Assembly (NCBI GenBank): GCA_964410665.1
Contig: CAYPIE010000053.1
Span: forward strand, 1-40,830
Source of the DNA: CAYPIE01 sp964410665
GTDB taxonomy: Bacteria > Planctomycetota > Planctomycetia > Gemmatales > Gemmataceae
Length of the DNA stretch: 40,830 nucleotides
Direction: 5' to 3'
The notes beneath the pieces are model-generated. The model worked only from the letters and a program-made list of their open reading frames with translations. It was not told the origin of the DNA and made no database searches. Position numbers and translations under genes: made by a program. Of this stretch, positions 24,902 through 32,287 are shown in pieces. How positions within the stretch are numbered: the stretch's first letter is position 1; every line of letters starts with the position of its first letter.

Positions 24902-25904
24902 GCTCCCCCGTGGGTTCGTTGAGGCCGTGACCGACCAGTTCAATAAACACATCTTCGAGCGTCAACTCGACCTCTTTCAACGCCGCGATTCGGCAACCCG
25001 CCTGCAAGACCGTCTGTACCACCGGGCCTATTGCCCCGGGTTCGTCGAGGATCAATTTAAATCGCAGTGTGGTGGGGTCACTCTCTGCAAGCAGTTGCCG
25101 CACACCCGGCTGATGCCGCAAGGAATCGCTTGGGTCGTGTTCGCCGGTGAGCTTCAGTTCAAAAACGGGGTAGGCTTGAACCTGCTTTTTGAGATTATCT
25201 GGGGTGTCACAGGCCAGAACCTTGCCATGGTCGATGATGGCCAGGCGATCGCACAAGTCATCGGCCTCAGTCATGTAGTGGGTGGTCAGCAGTAAAGTCC
25301 GTTCGGGGTCTACTTTCATCCAGTCGCGAATGAAACCACGGATGCGACGAGCCGAGGTGACATCCAGCCCCAAGGTGGGCTCATCGAGAAAAAGAATTTT
25401 GGGATCGGTAAGGAAGCCTCGACAAAAGTTCATTTTCTGACGTTGGCCGGTCGACAGGTGGCTGACCCGGGTGGTCGCCTTCTCCGACAAACCGACGATG
25501 TCGAGCATCTGGTCGATTCGGTCACCGGCCACATGCGATGGGACGCCGTAGATTTGCGTGAACAGCCAAAGATTCTCACGGACGTTCAGTACACCATACC
25601 CCGAACTCTCTCCGCCGGAGACCATGTTGATGCGGGGACGGACTTGTTGGGCTTGCTGCACCACGTCGAGTCCATCGACCCAGGCAGTTCCACTGGTCGG
25701 GGCGAGTAGGGTGGTCAGAATCTTGATCAGGGTGGTTTTGCCGGCACCGTTTGGACCAAGCAAACCAAAGAGCTCTCCGGGATGGACTTCGAGATCGACC
25801 CCATCCAGGGCGATCAGCTCCTTTTCCGGATCCGCATCATTGCGTCGACGGGGTCGCTTGTAGATACGGCGGAGGTTTTCGGTCCGAACAGCTGGGGTTT
25901 CCAT
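24882..25904 (-). CDS. ABC transporter ATP-binding protein
   Basis: 340 aa. A complete ABC ATPase: Walker A LLGPNGAGKTTLIKIL near residue 50, Q-loop region INMVSGGESSGYGVLNVREN, signature VSHLSTGQRQKMNFCRG, Walker B ILFLDEPTLGLD and H-loop LLLTTHYMTEADDLCDR. The C-terminal 100 residues are the regulatory extension seen in DrrA/CcmA-type exporters. The ATG at 25904 gives METPAVRTENLRRIYKR, a normal start; the open frame runs 48 codons further upstream without a family-like sequence. The ribosome-binding site is weak. First gene of the ATPase-permease-permease operon; it powers export across the inner membrane. Confidence 0.93.
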   Translation of the reverse strand: METPAVRTENLRRIYKRPRRRNDADPEKELIALDGVDLEVHPGELFGLLGPNGAGKTTLIKILTTLLAPTSGTAWVDGLDVVQQAQQVRPRINMVSGGESSGYGVLNVRENLWLFTQIYGVPSHVAGDRIDQMLDIVGLSEKATTRVSHLSTGQRQKMNFCRGFLTDPKILFLDEPTLGLDVTSARRIRGFIRDWMKVDPERTLLLTTHYMTEADDLCDRLAIIDHGKVLACDTPDNLKKQVQAYPVFELKLTGEHDPSDSLRHQPGVRQLLAESDPTTLRFKLILDEPGAIGPVVQTVLQAGCRIAALKEVELTLEDVFIELVGHGLNEPTGEHDSASS

Positions 25905-25970
25905 ACCGACATTGTAGGGATCATCACGATGGGATGACCAAGCCCGTTGGACTGTTGCGACCATCCGCAA

Positions 25971-25993
25971 CGCCCCGAGGAATCCTCGGGGCG
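25971..25993 (-). terminator. 10-bp hairpin between the cupredoxin-like gene and the ABC operon
   Basis: CGCCCCGAGG (25971-25980) and CCTCGGGGCG (25984-25993) pair perfectly around a 3-nt loop, AAT. It lies 62 nt after the stop of the cupredoxin-like gene and upstream of the ABC ATPase start, so it should end transcription of the former. Only a short TTG follows on the minus strand, so it is not a classical U-tract terminator. Confidence 0.6.
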
Positions 25994-26054
25994 TAGGGTG
26001 ATTTTCGGCTAACGAGCGGCAACCGGCCAGGTTGCCGGCATGGTGCAAGTCGAC

Positions 26055-26819
26055 TTACTTCACTTCGATCTTGCCGACATCAGTGCCATCGGGCTTGATC
26101 TCAATCTCGTTGCCAAAGACGCCGCGGCGGCCCCCGGGATAGCCGGAGGCCTCGTGCCAAACGACCAGGCGGAACTTCCCGACCGGGGCGTTCTTGATCT
26201 CGAAGTTGCCCTTGTCGTCGGTGACGACGGCGTAGGGATGGTCGAAGCACCACATGTAGGCCTTCATCCACGGGTGGATATCACACCCCACGAGCATCGG
26301 CGACAGGTCGCCCTTCAGCTGGCCAATGGAGTGTTTGCCCTTCGACGGGACGATGACGTTGCCGCTGCCGTTGGAGCGGCTGTTCCATTTGACGTTGTGC
26401 ACGATTGGGGAGGAGTTCTTGACGATGAACTCCTGACCGGCGCGGGCGACCAATACGTGCGGCTCGTACATGCAGCAAGGCTGATCCATGAAGACCTGCT
26501 TGTTTCTGGGCTGCTTGAGTGCGGGGTGGATCTTGTCCTCGGGGAACTTGACACCCCGTTTCTTGACGTTGGGGATGAGCCAGACAACGGCGTTCTCGAC
26601 GCCCTTGGTGTTCTCGTCGATAACCCACTCGTCGTTGAGCAGGGGTCCCTTGCTTAGGCAATGCTGGCGGTCTTTGGTCACGTTGATCTTATCGCGATCG
26701 GGGACGGAAGGCCCGCCATAGACGACCTGGCCCTTGACGGTGCCCCATTGCTGGGCGACGGCCTCGGCGGACAAGGACCCGAGCATCAGCAACGTGAGCG
26801 GCAACGCAATTCGCATCAT
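26055..26819 (-). CDS. Secreted cupredoxin-like protein with carboxypeptidase-regulatory-like region
   Basis: 254 aa. A signal peptide covers residues 1-23 (MMRIALPLTLLMLGSLSAEAVA-QQ), so the product is exported. A cupredoxin-like core carries the type-1 copper ligands as HNV (first His) and CDIHPWMKAYM (Cys, His, Met). A second beta-sandwich region follows (YAVVTDDKGNFEIKNAPVGKFRLVVWHEASG), like carboxypeptidase regulatory/Cna-B domains. This pair is common in planctomycete secreted proteins of unknown role, possibly copper-dependent electron transfer. Two adjacent ATGs (26819, 26816) are possible; GAGG lies 5 or 8 nt before them. Single gene, with a hairpin 62 nt after the stop. Confidence 0.85.
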   Translation of the reverse strand: MMRIALPLTLLMLGSLSAEAVAQQWGTVKGQVVYGGPSVPDRDKINVTKDRQHCLSKGPLLNDEWVIDENTKGVENAVVWLIPNVKKRGVKFPEDKIHPALKQPRNKQVFMDQPCCMYEPHVLVARAGQEFIVKNSSPIVHNVKWNSRSNGSGNVIVPSKGKHSIGQLKGDLSPMLVGCDIHPWMKAYMWCFDHPYAVVTDDKGNFEIKNAPVGKFRLVVWHEASGYPGGRRGVFGNEIEIKPDGTDVGKIEVK

Positions 26820-27002
26820 CGGTACCTCATGCAGGAAGACTAGCAATGCGGCCAAGGCCGCGGGGGGTGGGGAGAACTCGCAGGCATTCGCTATTGTTTG
26901 CCCGGTCCGCGGCGGTGTCAACCAGCCAGTGACCGTTGCAGCTCTCGATTCCGGAAGCCGCAACCAGCCAAGTCGGCGTTGCGGCGATGCCTCCCGGACC
27001 GA

Positions 27003-27773
27003 TTAGGCATTCAGAAGCTGCATGGCCGCCTCGTGCAAGTGGCCGTTGCTGATCAGCACATCCTCGCCGGCGAGGCTGGAGACTCCTTGCCAGTCGGTGA
27101 AGCGGCCCCCTGCTTCCTCGACCACCACTTTGGGACCGGCTAGGTCCCACGGGTGACAGCCGAATTCTAACATGACATCGGCCGAACCTTGAGCCACCAA
27201 GATCATGCCGTAAAAGTCACCGTAACCCCGTGGTTTATCAACCGCGCGGAGCAGTCGTAACATCTCGGTCTCTTTGCCACCCTGGATGAAGTAGCTTGGG
27301 CTGGAAAACAGCACCAACGACTTGTCCAGCTCGCGTTTGCTCGAGACATGGATGCGCTGGCCGTTCCGATAAGCTCCTTCGCCGCGTAGCGCGTGGTACA
27401 TCACATCCCACACCGGCATATACACCATCCCAGCAATCAGTTCGCCCTGGTGCTCCAGACCAATGAGTGTGCCCCAGAGAGGAATGCCGCGAACAAAGCT
27501 GCGGGTGCCATCGACGGGATCGATGATCCAGCGGTACCCCGAGGTTCCAGGGGCGTCGCCGAACTCTTCGCCCAGGAAACCATCTTGTGGGAACTGCTTG
27601 CCCATCAGGCGACGAAAGGACTCTTCGGCGTTGCGGTCGGCGATGGTGACTGGACTGGCGTCCCCCTTGATTTCAATGTCCAAAACGGTCTCAAAGTAAC
27701 CCAGCGCGACCCGTCCGGTCTGGCGTGCGGCCTCAATGCCGGCCTCATAACGACTCCGCCACTCCGCATTCAT
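27003..27773 (-). CDS. Inositol-monophosphatase-family phosphatase (HisN-like)
   Basis: 256 aa, family length. Mg-dependent phosphatase fold with GDASPVTIADRNAEE (metal-site start), GFLGEEFGD (Glu ligand), WIIDPVDGTRSFVRGIPLWG (DPxDGT metal motif) and CHPWDLAGPKVVVEEAGGR (second Asp ligand, WD-x-A). The F-x-R-G-I-P stretch after DPVDGT resembles histidinol-phosphatases of this family more than inositol or fructose-1,6-bisphosphatases, but the substrate is not certain. The start is the ATG at 27773 with GAGGGCGGG just upstream. It follows the aldose epimerase gene by 83 nt on the same strand, so the two may form an operon. Confidence 0.88.
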   Translation of the reverse strand: MNAEWRSRYEAGIEAARQTGRVALGYFETVLDIEIKGDASPVTIADRNAEESFRRLMGKQFPQDGFLGEEFGDAPGTSGYRWIIDPVDGTRSFVRGIPLWGTLIGLEHQGELIAGMVYMPVWDVMYHALRGEGAYRNGQRIHVSSKRELDKSLVLFSSPSYFIQGGKETEMLRLLRAVDKPRGYGDFYGMILVAQGSADVMLEFGCHPWDLAGPKVVVEEAGGRFTDWQGVSSLAGEDVLISNGHLHEAAMQLLNA

Positions 27774-27856
27774 GACCCGCCCTCTTTCCGGTCGTGGCAC
27801 CGAGCACCCACGATGGTTCCCACAAAGTCCCTGTTCTAGGTCGCACAGCGTTCTTG

Positions 27857-28879
27857 TCAACGATACCAGCGGAATTCCACGGTGGCGGACCAGACACCAC
27901 CCGGCTCAAGAGTCTGCCAACCCACGTCCATTCCTCCCGCCGCGAGATGGATGGCATCGGTCGGACAGGTGTACGGCTCGATGCACACCGCGCGGCGATG
28001 CGGAGGTGTGTACAAGACCATCTCACGAAAGCCTTCACTCACCCAGATCTCCAGTCGGCTCAGCTGCGGTGGTCGCGTCAAAGCAGCCAATTGAAACAAC
28101 TCCTCATCGACGGCAAGTGGCTGCAACTGCGTGTACAAGTGATCAAGATTGGTGTTCCCCAGCGGGCGCGGCTCGGTGAAATCCAACCCGGCATCGACGG
28201 GTTGGATGTTCCCGGTCGGTAAGTTGTCGCGCAGTTCCCACTCCATCGAGGTTGCTGCTTGGAGTTGGTAGGTCGTAATGCCATCTTCGCTGGGCTCCCC
28301 AGGCAAACGAAAATACGGGTGCAAACCCAGGCCAAATGGGACCGGGCTCGTGTCCAGATTGTGCACGCTTAGCTCCAGCCGCAGATGGGTCCCTTGAAGG
28401 CGGTAGGTTGCCTCGAGTAGGCAATCGCCGGGCCAGAGCGGCAAGCAATCCGGAGCGGCTCGAGCCAATGCGAAGATCCCCTGGATCCATGCCGCAGTCT
28501 CGGAGCTCCCATGGTCGCGAATCTCCCAGGCATGGCGGGGAGCAAAGCCGTGGATGGCGTTCTGCTTGGCAGGATCATTCCGGGGCAAGGAGTAGGCTCG
28601 CGACCCCCAGTTGTATTGACCATCGCGAATGCGATTGGGAAAGGGAAACAGTAAGGGGATGCCGCTGCGGGTGGGGACCGGGTTGTGGTTCCAGTCGGGG
28701 TCGACGTATAACAAATCCGTCCAGTCCTGTCCTCGGGCAACTTGCCAGCGTAGGCAGTTGAAACCTTGGGCTGGCCAGACCTCGGCGCGGACGCCCTGGT
28801 CAGGATCCGATAATTCGACGATCGGGGTGGAGCGGCCACCGACGGAGCCTTCAAGGATGCGAGTTTCAGCGCTGGCCAT
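27857..28879 (-). CDS. Aldose 1-epimerase (galactose mutarotase family)
   Basis: 340 aa. The enzyme interconverts alpha and beta anomers of aldoses. The sequence has the expected beta-sandwich markers: GIPLLFPFPNRI, NAIHGFAPRHAW (first His), and the catalytic His in FGLGLHPYFRLPG; the C-terminal part has IWVSEGFREMVLYTP and CIEPYTCPTDA, where a Glu acts as general base. No signal peptide, so cytoplasmic. The ATG at 28879 is preferred (MASAETRILEG); a GTG at 28930 is possible, with GAGG close before it. The next gene downstream is the IMPase-family phosphatase. Confidence 0.9.
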   Translation of the reverse strand: MASAETRILEGSVGGRSTPIVELSDPDQGVRAEVWPAQGFNCLRWQVARGQDWTDLLYVDPDWNHNPVPTRSGIPLLFPFPNRIRDGQYNWGSRAYSLPRNDPAKQNAIHGFAPRHAWEIRDHGSSETAAWIQGIFALARAAPDCLPLWPGDCLLEATYRLQGTHLRLELSVHNLDTSPVPFGLGLHPYFRLPGEPSEDGITTYQLQAATSMEWELRDNLPTGNIQPVDAGLDFTEPRPLGNTNLDHLYTQLQPLAVDEELFQLAALTRPPQLSRLEIWVSEGFREMVLYTPPHRRAVCIEPYTCPTDAIHLAAGGMDVGWQTLEPGGVWSATVEFRWYR

Positions 28880-29057
28880 GGTCGAGGATCCATCGGGGCT
28901 GGGAGTTGTTACAAAGTTTATCGTACGCACTGCCTCGGGCCGTGACGAAAGCGGTTTTCCGACCCGAGACTGAACCCTGCTTGTCGGGGTAGCGTAGCAA
29001 TCGATAGAATCAATTTGTAGGATTTTGTTTTACGTAAACGCCTTTGGGGACCAACTC

Positions 29058-30074
29058 ATGCACACGCGATGGCTTTTGGGGTGGTTGGGATTGTGCGGTT
29101 TATTGCTCACCCAGGCCGGCTGCACCAAGGGAGAGAATCCCTGGCCGTCCGCGGAGGGACCCAAGGTTTTGGCTAGTTTCCCGCCGATGTACTGCTTCGC
29201 CAAGAACGTCGCGGGTGAAGATGCGGTGGTGGTCAGCCTGCTCACCAGTACTGGCCCGCATGGCTTTGAGGCCACCGCGAAAGATATCAGCATGGTGGCT
29301 TATGCAGATCTATTTCTGATTAATGGCTTGGGGCTCGATGATGTTTCCGCCAAAAAGTTGGTCGAATCTTCGGGCTCCGCAGCGAAGCTGATTGTCTTGG
29401 CGGATGGCTTGGACAAGATGACCCTGCACACCGACGAGGACGGGCATCACCATCATGGCGAGGATGGCGATCACCATCATGGTGAAGCCGAGCATGAGCA
29501 TGATGAAGATGGCCACCATCATCACGACGAGGAGCTGTCCTACGATCCCCATGTTTGGCTGGGCATTGCGGAGGCCAAGGGGATGGTGAAGGCGGTCGAA
29601 AAGGCCTTGGCCGAACACGACCCCGAGCATGCAGAAGCATATCAAAAACGCGCCGATGCCTATTTGCAACGACTCGATGAACTGCAAGCCTATGGTCGCA
29701 AGCTGTTTAAAGACAAGCAGGAACGCAAGATCGTGACCTTCCACGATTCGATGCGCTACTTTGCCGACAGCTTTGGCCTGGAGATTGCCGGGGTCGTGCA
29801 AGTCGCCCCAGGAGTTGACCCAAACGCAACCAGCATGAAGAAGCTGATCGACTTGTGTGTGAAGGAAAATGTTCGCGTGGTCGCGCTGGAGCCACAGTAT
29901 CCGAAGAATTCTGCCCTGGCAGTTCAGGAAGCTCTCGAGGCCAACGGGGTCAACGATGTGGAGTTGATCGTCCTGGATCCATTGGAAACCTCCGGTAGCA
30001 CCACGCTGACCCCAGAGTTCTACGAGACCAAGATGCGGGAAAACCTAGAGAATTTGGCTCGAGCGTTACGATGA
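29058..30074 (+). CDS. znuA: Zinc ABC transporter substrate-binding lipoprotein (ZnuA-type)
   Basis: 338 aa. An N-terminal signal with a Cys after LLTQAG (near residue 22) suggests a lipoprotein. The fold is cluster A-I (Zn/Mn binding): FPPMYCFAKNVAGED, STGPHGFEATAKDIS (first His), DPHVWLG (second His) and VTFHDSMRYFADSFGL (third His), then GVDPNATSMKKLI. Between strands lies a His/Asp/Glu loop (about 124-160, many HHHH runs) typical of Zn-specific members. Start: ATG at 29058 with GGGGA upstream. Its stop overlaps the start of znuC. It binds Zn outside the membrane and hands it to the permease. Confidence 0.9.
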   Translation: MHTRWLLGWLGLCGLLLTQAGCTKGENPWPSAEGPKVLASFPPMYCFAKNVAGEDAVVVSLLTSTGPHGFEATAKDISMVAYADLFLINGLGLDDVSAKKLVESSGSAAKLIVLADGLDKMTLHTDEDGHHHHGEDGDHHHGEAEHEHDEDGHHHHDEELSYDPHVWLGIAEAKGMVKAVEKALAEHDPEHAEAYQKRADAYLQRLDELQAYGRKLFKDKQERKIVTFHDSMRYFADSFGLEIAGVVQVAPGVDPNATSMKKLIDLCVKENVRVVALEPQYPKNSALAVQEALEANGVNDVELIVLDPLETSGSTTLTPEFYETKMRENLENLARALR

Positions 30075-30832
30075 CTATTCCGGCCACGCCTCCCTTAGTG
30101 CAAACCGAAGATGTCCGCGTCGAGCTGGGCGGCCGGGAGGTATTACGCGGCGTTACCGCCCAGCTCGCCCGAGGCAAGGTGACTGCTCTGATTGGGCTCA
30201 ATGGCTCGGGCAAAACGACGTTGCTGCGTGCCATTTTAAAAGAGTACCCCTATCGCGGCCGGATTCGCTTTTTTTGTGGGCACGATCACCGTCGTCCCGA
30301 CCCTGAGCATATCGGCTATGTGCCGCAGAAGCTCAATATTGATGCGCGATTGCCGATCACCGTCAAGGATCTTTTGGCCTTGGCCATCCAGCCGCGGCCT
30401 CTTTTCTTGGGGGTCTCCCACTCCATCCAGCAGCGGATTGAGGAAATGTTGGATCGGGTGGGCGCCCGCCGGCTGCTGCAGTCACCGGTTGCCAAGCTTT
30501 CCGGTGGCGAGCTACAACGAGTCTTGCTCGGCCTGGCCCTGGAGCCCAAGCCAGAATTACTGCTCCTCGATGAGCCGGCAGCCGGGATCGACTTCAAAGA
30601 TCAGGAAAGGTTTTACGATTTAATTGCCCAGTGTAACGCTGAGTTGGGTGTGACCGTGCTCTTGGTCTCCCATGAGCTCAATGTGGTGCTTGAGCATGCT
30701 CATCATGTCTTGTGTATGAAAGATGGGCAGATTGCCTGTGAGGGACCCCCGGGGGAAATCCTCTCGGGCGAAACCCTGGCACTCACCTTTGGACATGGCC
30801 TTGGGGTCTATCATCATACTCATCCCCATTGA
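30071..30832 (+). CDS. znuC: Zinc ABC transporter ATP-binding protein (ZnuC-type)
   Basis: 253 aa. ABC ATPase of the metal-uptake class: Walker A ALIGLNGSGKTTLLRAIL, Q-loop IGYVPQKLNID, signature VAKLSGGELQRVLLGLAL, Walker B LLLLDEPAAGID and H-loop LLVSHELNVVLEHA. The His-rich end HGLGVYHHTHPH also fits ZnuC. It overlaps znuA by 4 nt (ATGA), so the two are coupled. The membrane permease znuB, expected next, is absent here; a glycosyltransferase follows instead. Confidence 0.92.
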   Translation: MTIPATPPLVQTEDVRVELGGREVLRGVTAQLARGKVTALIGLNGSGKTTLLRAILKEYPYRGRIRFFCGHDHRRPDPEHIGYVPQKLNIDARLPITVKDLLALAIQPRPLFLGVSHSIQQRIEEMLDRVGARRLLQSPVAKLSGGELQRVLLGLALEPKPELLLLDEPAAGIDFKDQERFYDLIAQCNAELGVTVLLVSHELNVVLEHAHHVLCMKDGQIACEGPPGEILSGETLALTFGHGLGVYHHTHPH

Positions 30833-31083
30833 TGTCCGGTGTTTGCCGCGCGGATCGTACTCAGCGACGCTTCGGAGATTCACTTGCCTGGTCGACCCCC
30901 TTTCTTCCCGCAACCCGGATTGCTGGGGTAGATTGGACACCATATGGCCTTTCTCAAGCCCTCGGCTCGCCATTCTCAACGAAAGTTCGCAAACTTGAAG
31001 TAAGAATCTGTCTAGAGCGGGTGAGAGCGTCGGCCTGTCGACGAGTTGGCCATGGTCTGGATGTAGAGCGCGAAAAGGGGAGT

Positions 31084-32121
31084 ATGAGTACGACCATTTG
31101 GGATGCGGTCTATCGACGTTGGCGCTCGCCGAGCCCCATTCGCAGCGAAGGCTACACCTTCGTGATCATGACGCCTCCAGACTTGCCATGTTGGCTTGAT
31201 GTCTCCTTACAAGTGTTGCGAAGTCAGGATCTCGAGGGCTTACATGAGGTGCTGGTTGTCCCCGATCATCCTCACTCCCGATTTGCTGAGTTGGTCGAGC
31301 AACGGAGGAGCCGATGGGATTCGTCTCCCCTGCGCTTAGCGCATTTCAAAGCGAAAGATCGCCTGGTCCGCAAACTGGTCCGCAATCCCAGCACGATCCA
31401 CTTTCTTCAGTTGGTCAATGCCATTGAAACTGTGAGCTCACGCTTCCTGGTGTTGCACGATGTCGATCTGTTTCCACGCAAGGATGATTTTTATCGCTTG
31501 ATGGCTCAGCAGAGCTTGGCGAGAAGTCTGGTCTGTATGGGCGTCACTCGCCCCTGGACGGGATACGACTGGTTTGGCCAACCAGGCACTGAAAAGCTCG
31601 TCGCGACCTGGGAGCTCCTGTTCGATGTCACCTGGGCCCGGCAATTCTCCCCGGCCGATCTCAAGCCACGCCCCGCGTGGCTAAATCACAAAAAAGTGAT
31701 CCTCGACACCATGTTACACGCCCAAATGCACACTCCTGCCGAACGGATCGACTGCCTCGAAGCGGTGGATGAACTTGTCCACTTTGGTTATGTGGTAAGC
31801 CGCTATCGCCTATTCCAGCGGCACAAGGGGACCTACACGGATCTTGGCTGCTGCCTGCTGTTACTCCGCTTGTTGGTGGACCTCTATGGACCCGACGATT
31901 GGCCGTATCAGCTCCCCGACTATGACACGCTGGTTCGCGGCATCCAGGATGTCCATCAACCGGTCATCTATCCCTTTGAGCACATTCAGCCCGACTATGC
32001 CCCTTTTCGAGCCAAGTTGGAAACGCTGTTCCAGATGAACTTTTTCGGCACATCTGCAACCGAGCAAGTTCGGGAGCGTATCAAACCCTTTGACCAAGCG
32101 TTTGCCGAGTCGGAGGGCTAG
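31084..32121 (+). CDS. GT-A-like glycosyltransferase
   Basis: 345 aa. Near residue 20 begins a Rossmann-type strand (GYTFVIMTPPDLPCWLDVSL), and SSRFLVLHDVDLFPRKDDFY holds a D-x-D metal/nucleotide-sugar motif (DVD) in the right order for GT-A transferases. The rest is rich in W, Y and D. No signal peptide or membrane helix. The start is the ATG at 31084 with GGGGAG immediately upstream; the open frame runs 85 codons further but without domain-like sequence. The donor sugar is unknown. It follows znuC by about 250 bp and precedes the FAD/Fe-S gene by about 170 bp, so probably its own unit. Confidence 0.65.
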   Translation: MSTTIWDAVYRRWRSPSPIRSEGYTFVIMTPPDLPCWLDVSLQVLRSQDLEGLHEVLVVPDHPHSRFAELVEQRRSRWDSSPLRLAHFKAKDRLVRKLVRNPSTIHFLQLVNAIETVSSRFLVLHDVDLFPRKDDFYRLMAQQSLARSLVCMGVTRPWTGYDWFGQPGTEKLVATWELLFDVTWARQFSPADLKPRPAWLNHKKVILDTMLHAQMHTPAERIDCLEAVDELVHFGYVVSRYRLFQRHKGTYTDLGCCLLLLRLLVDLYGPDDWPYQLPDYDTLVRGIQDVHQPVIYPFEHIQPDYAPFRAKLETLFQMNFFGTSATEQVRERIKPFDQAFAESEG

Positions 32122-32254
32122 GGCTGAGCGAAGCCCAACAAGCATCGGTTGGCCAGGACGACTCCGGATGGTCGCGTCGGTATCGGTGAGGGGACAAAAC
32201 TCTTGCTCACCCGAGACCTCGAGGGACTCCGATCGTTTTTTTCCGCGGTTCGGC

Positions 32255-32260
32255 TATAAT
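32255..32260 (+). promoter_or_regulatory. Possible -10 element before the FAD/Fe-S oxidoreductase
   Basis: A perfect TATAAT preceded by GGC, in a locally AT-rich segment, 28 nt before the ATG at 32288 or 67 nt before the GTG at 32327. The -35 position at 17-bp spacing reads ATCGTT, a poor match, so only the -10 is supported. It would drive the FAD/Fe-S gene and the co-oriented moaD-moaE-moaA genes. Confidence 0.4.
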
Positions 32261-32287
32261 ATCGCGGATTTTGTTGTCACCGTCGCC

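Noticed and set aside
29310..29801. 163-codon minus ORF rich in Met and Ile
   Set aside because: Antisense image of the His-rich loop codons (CAT/CAC) of znuA.
32121..32136. 5-bp stem GGGCT/AGCCC after the GT-A gene as a terminator
   Set aside because: Too short, overlaps the stop region and has no U-run.
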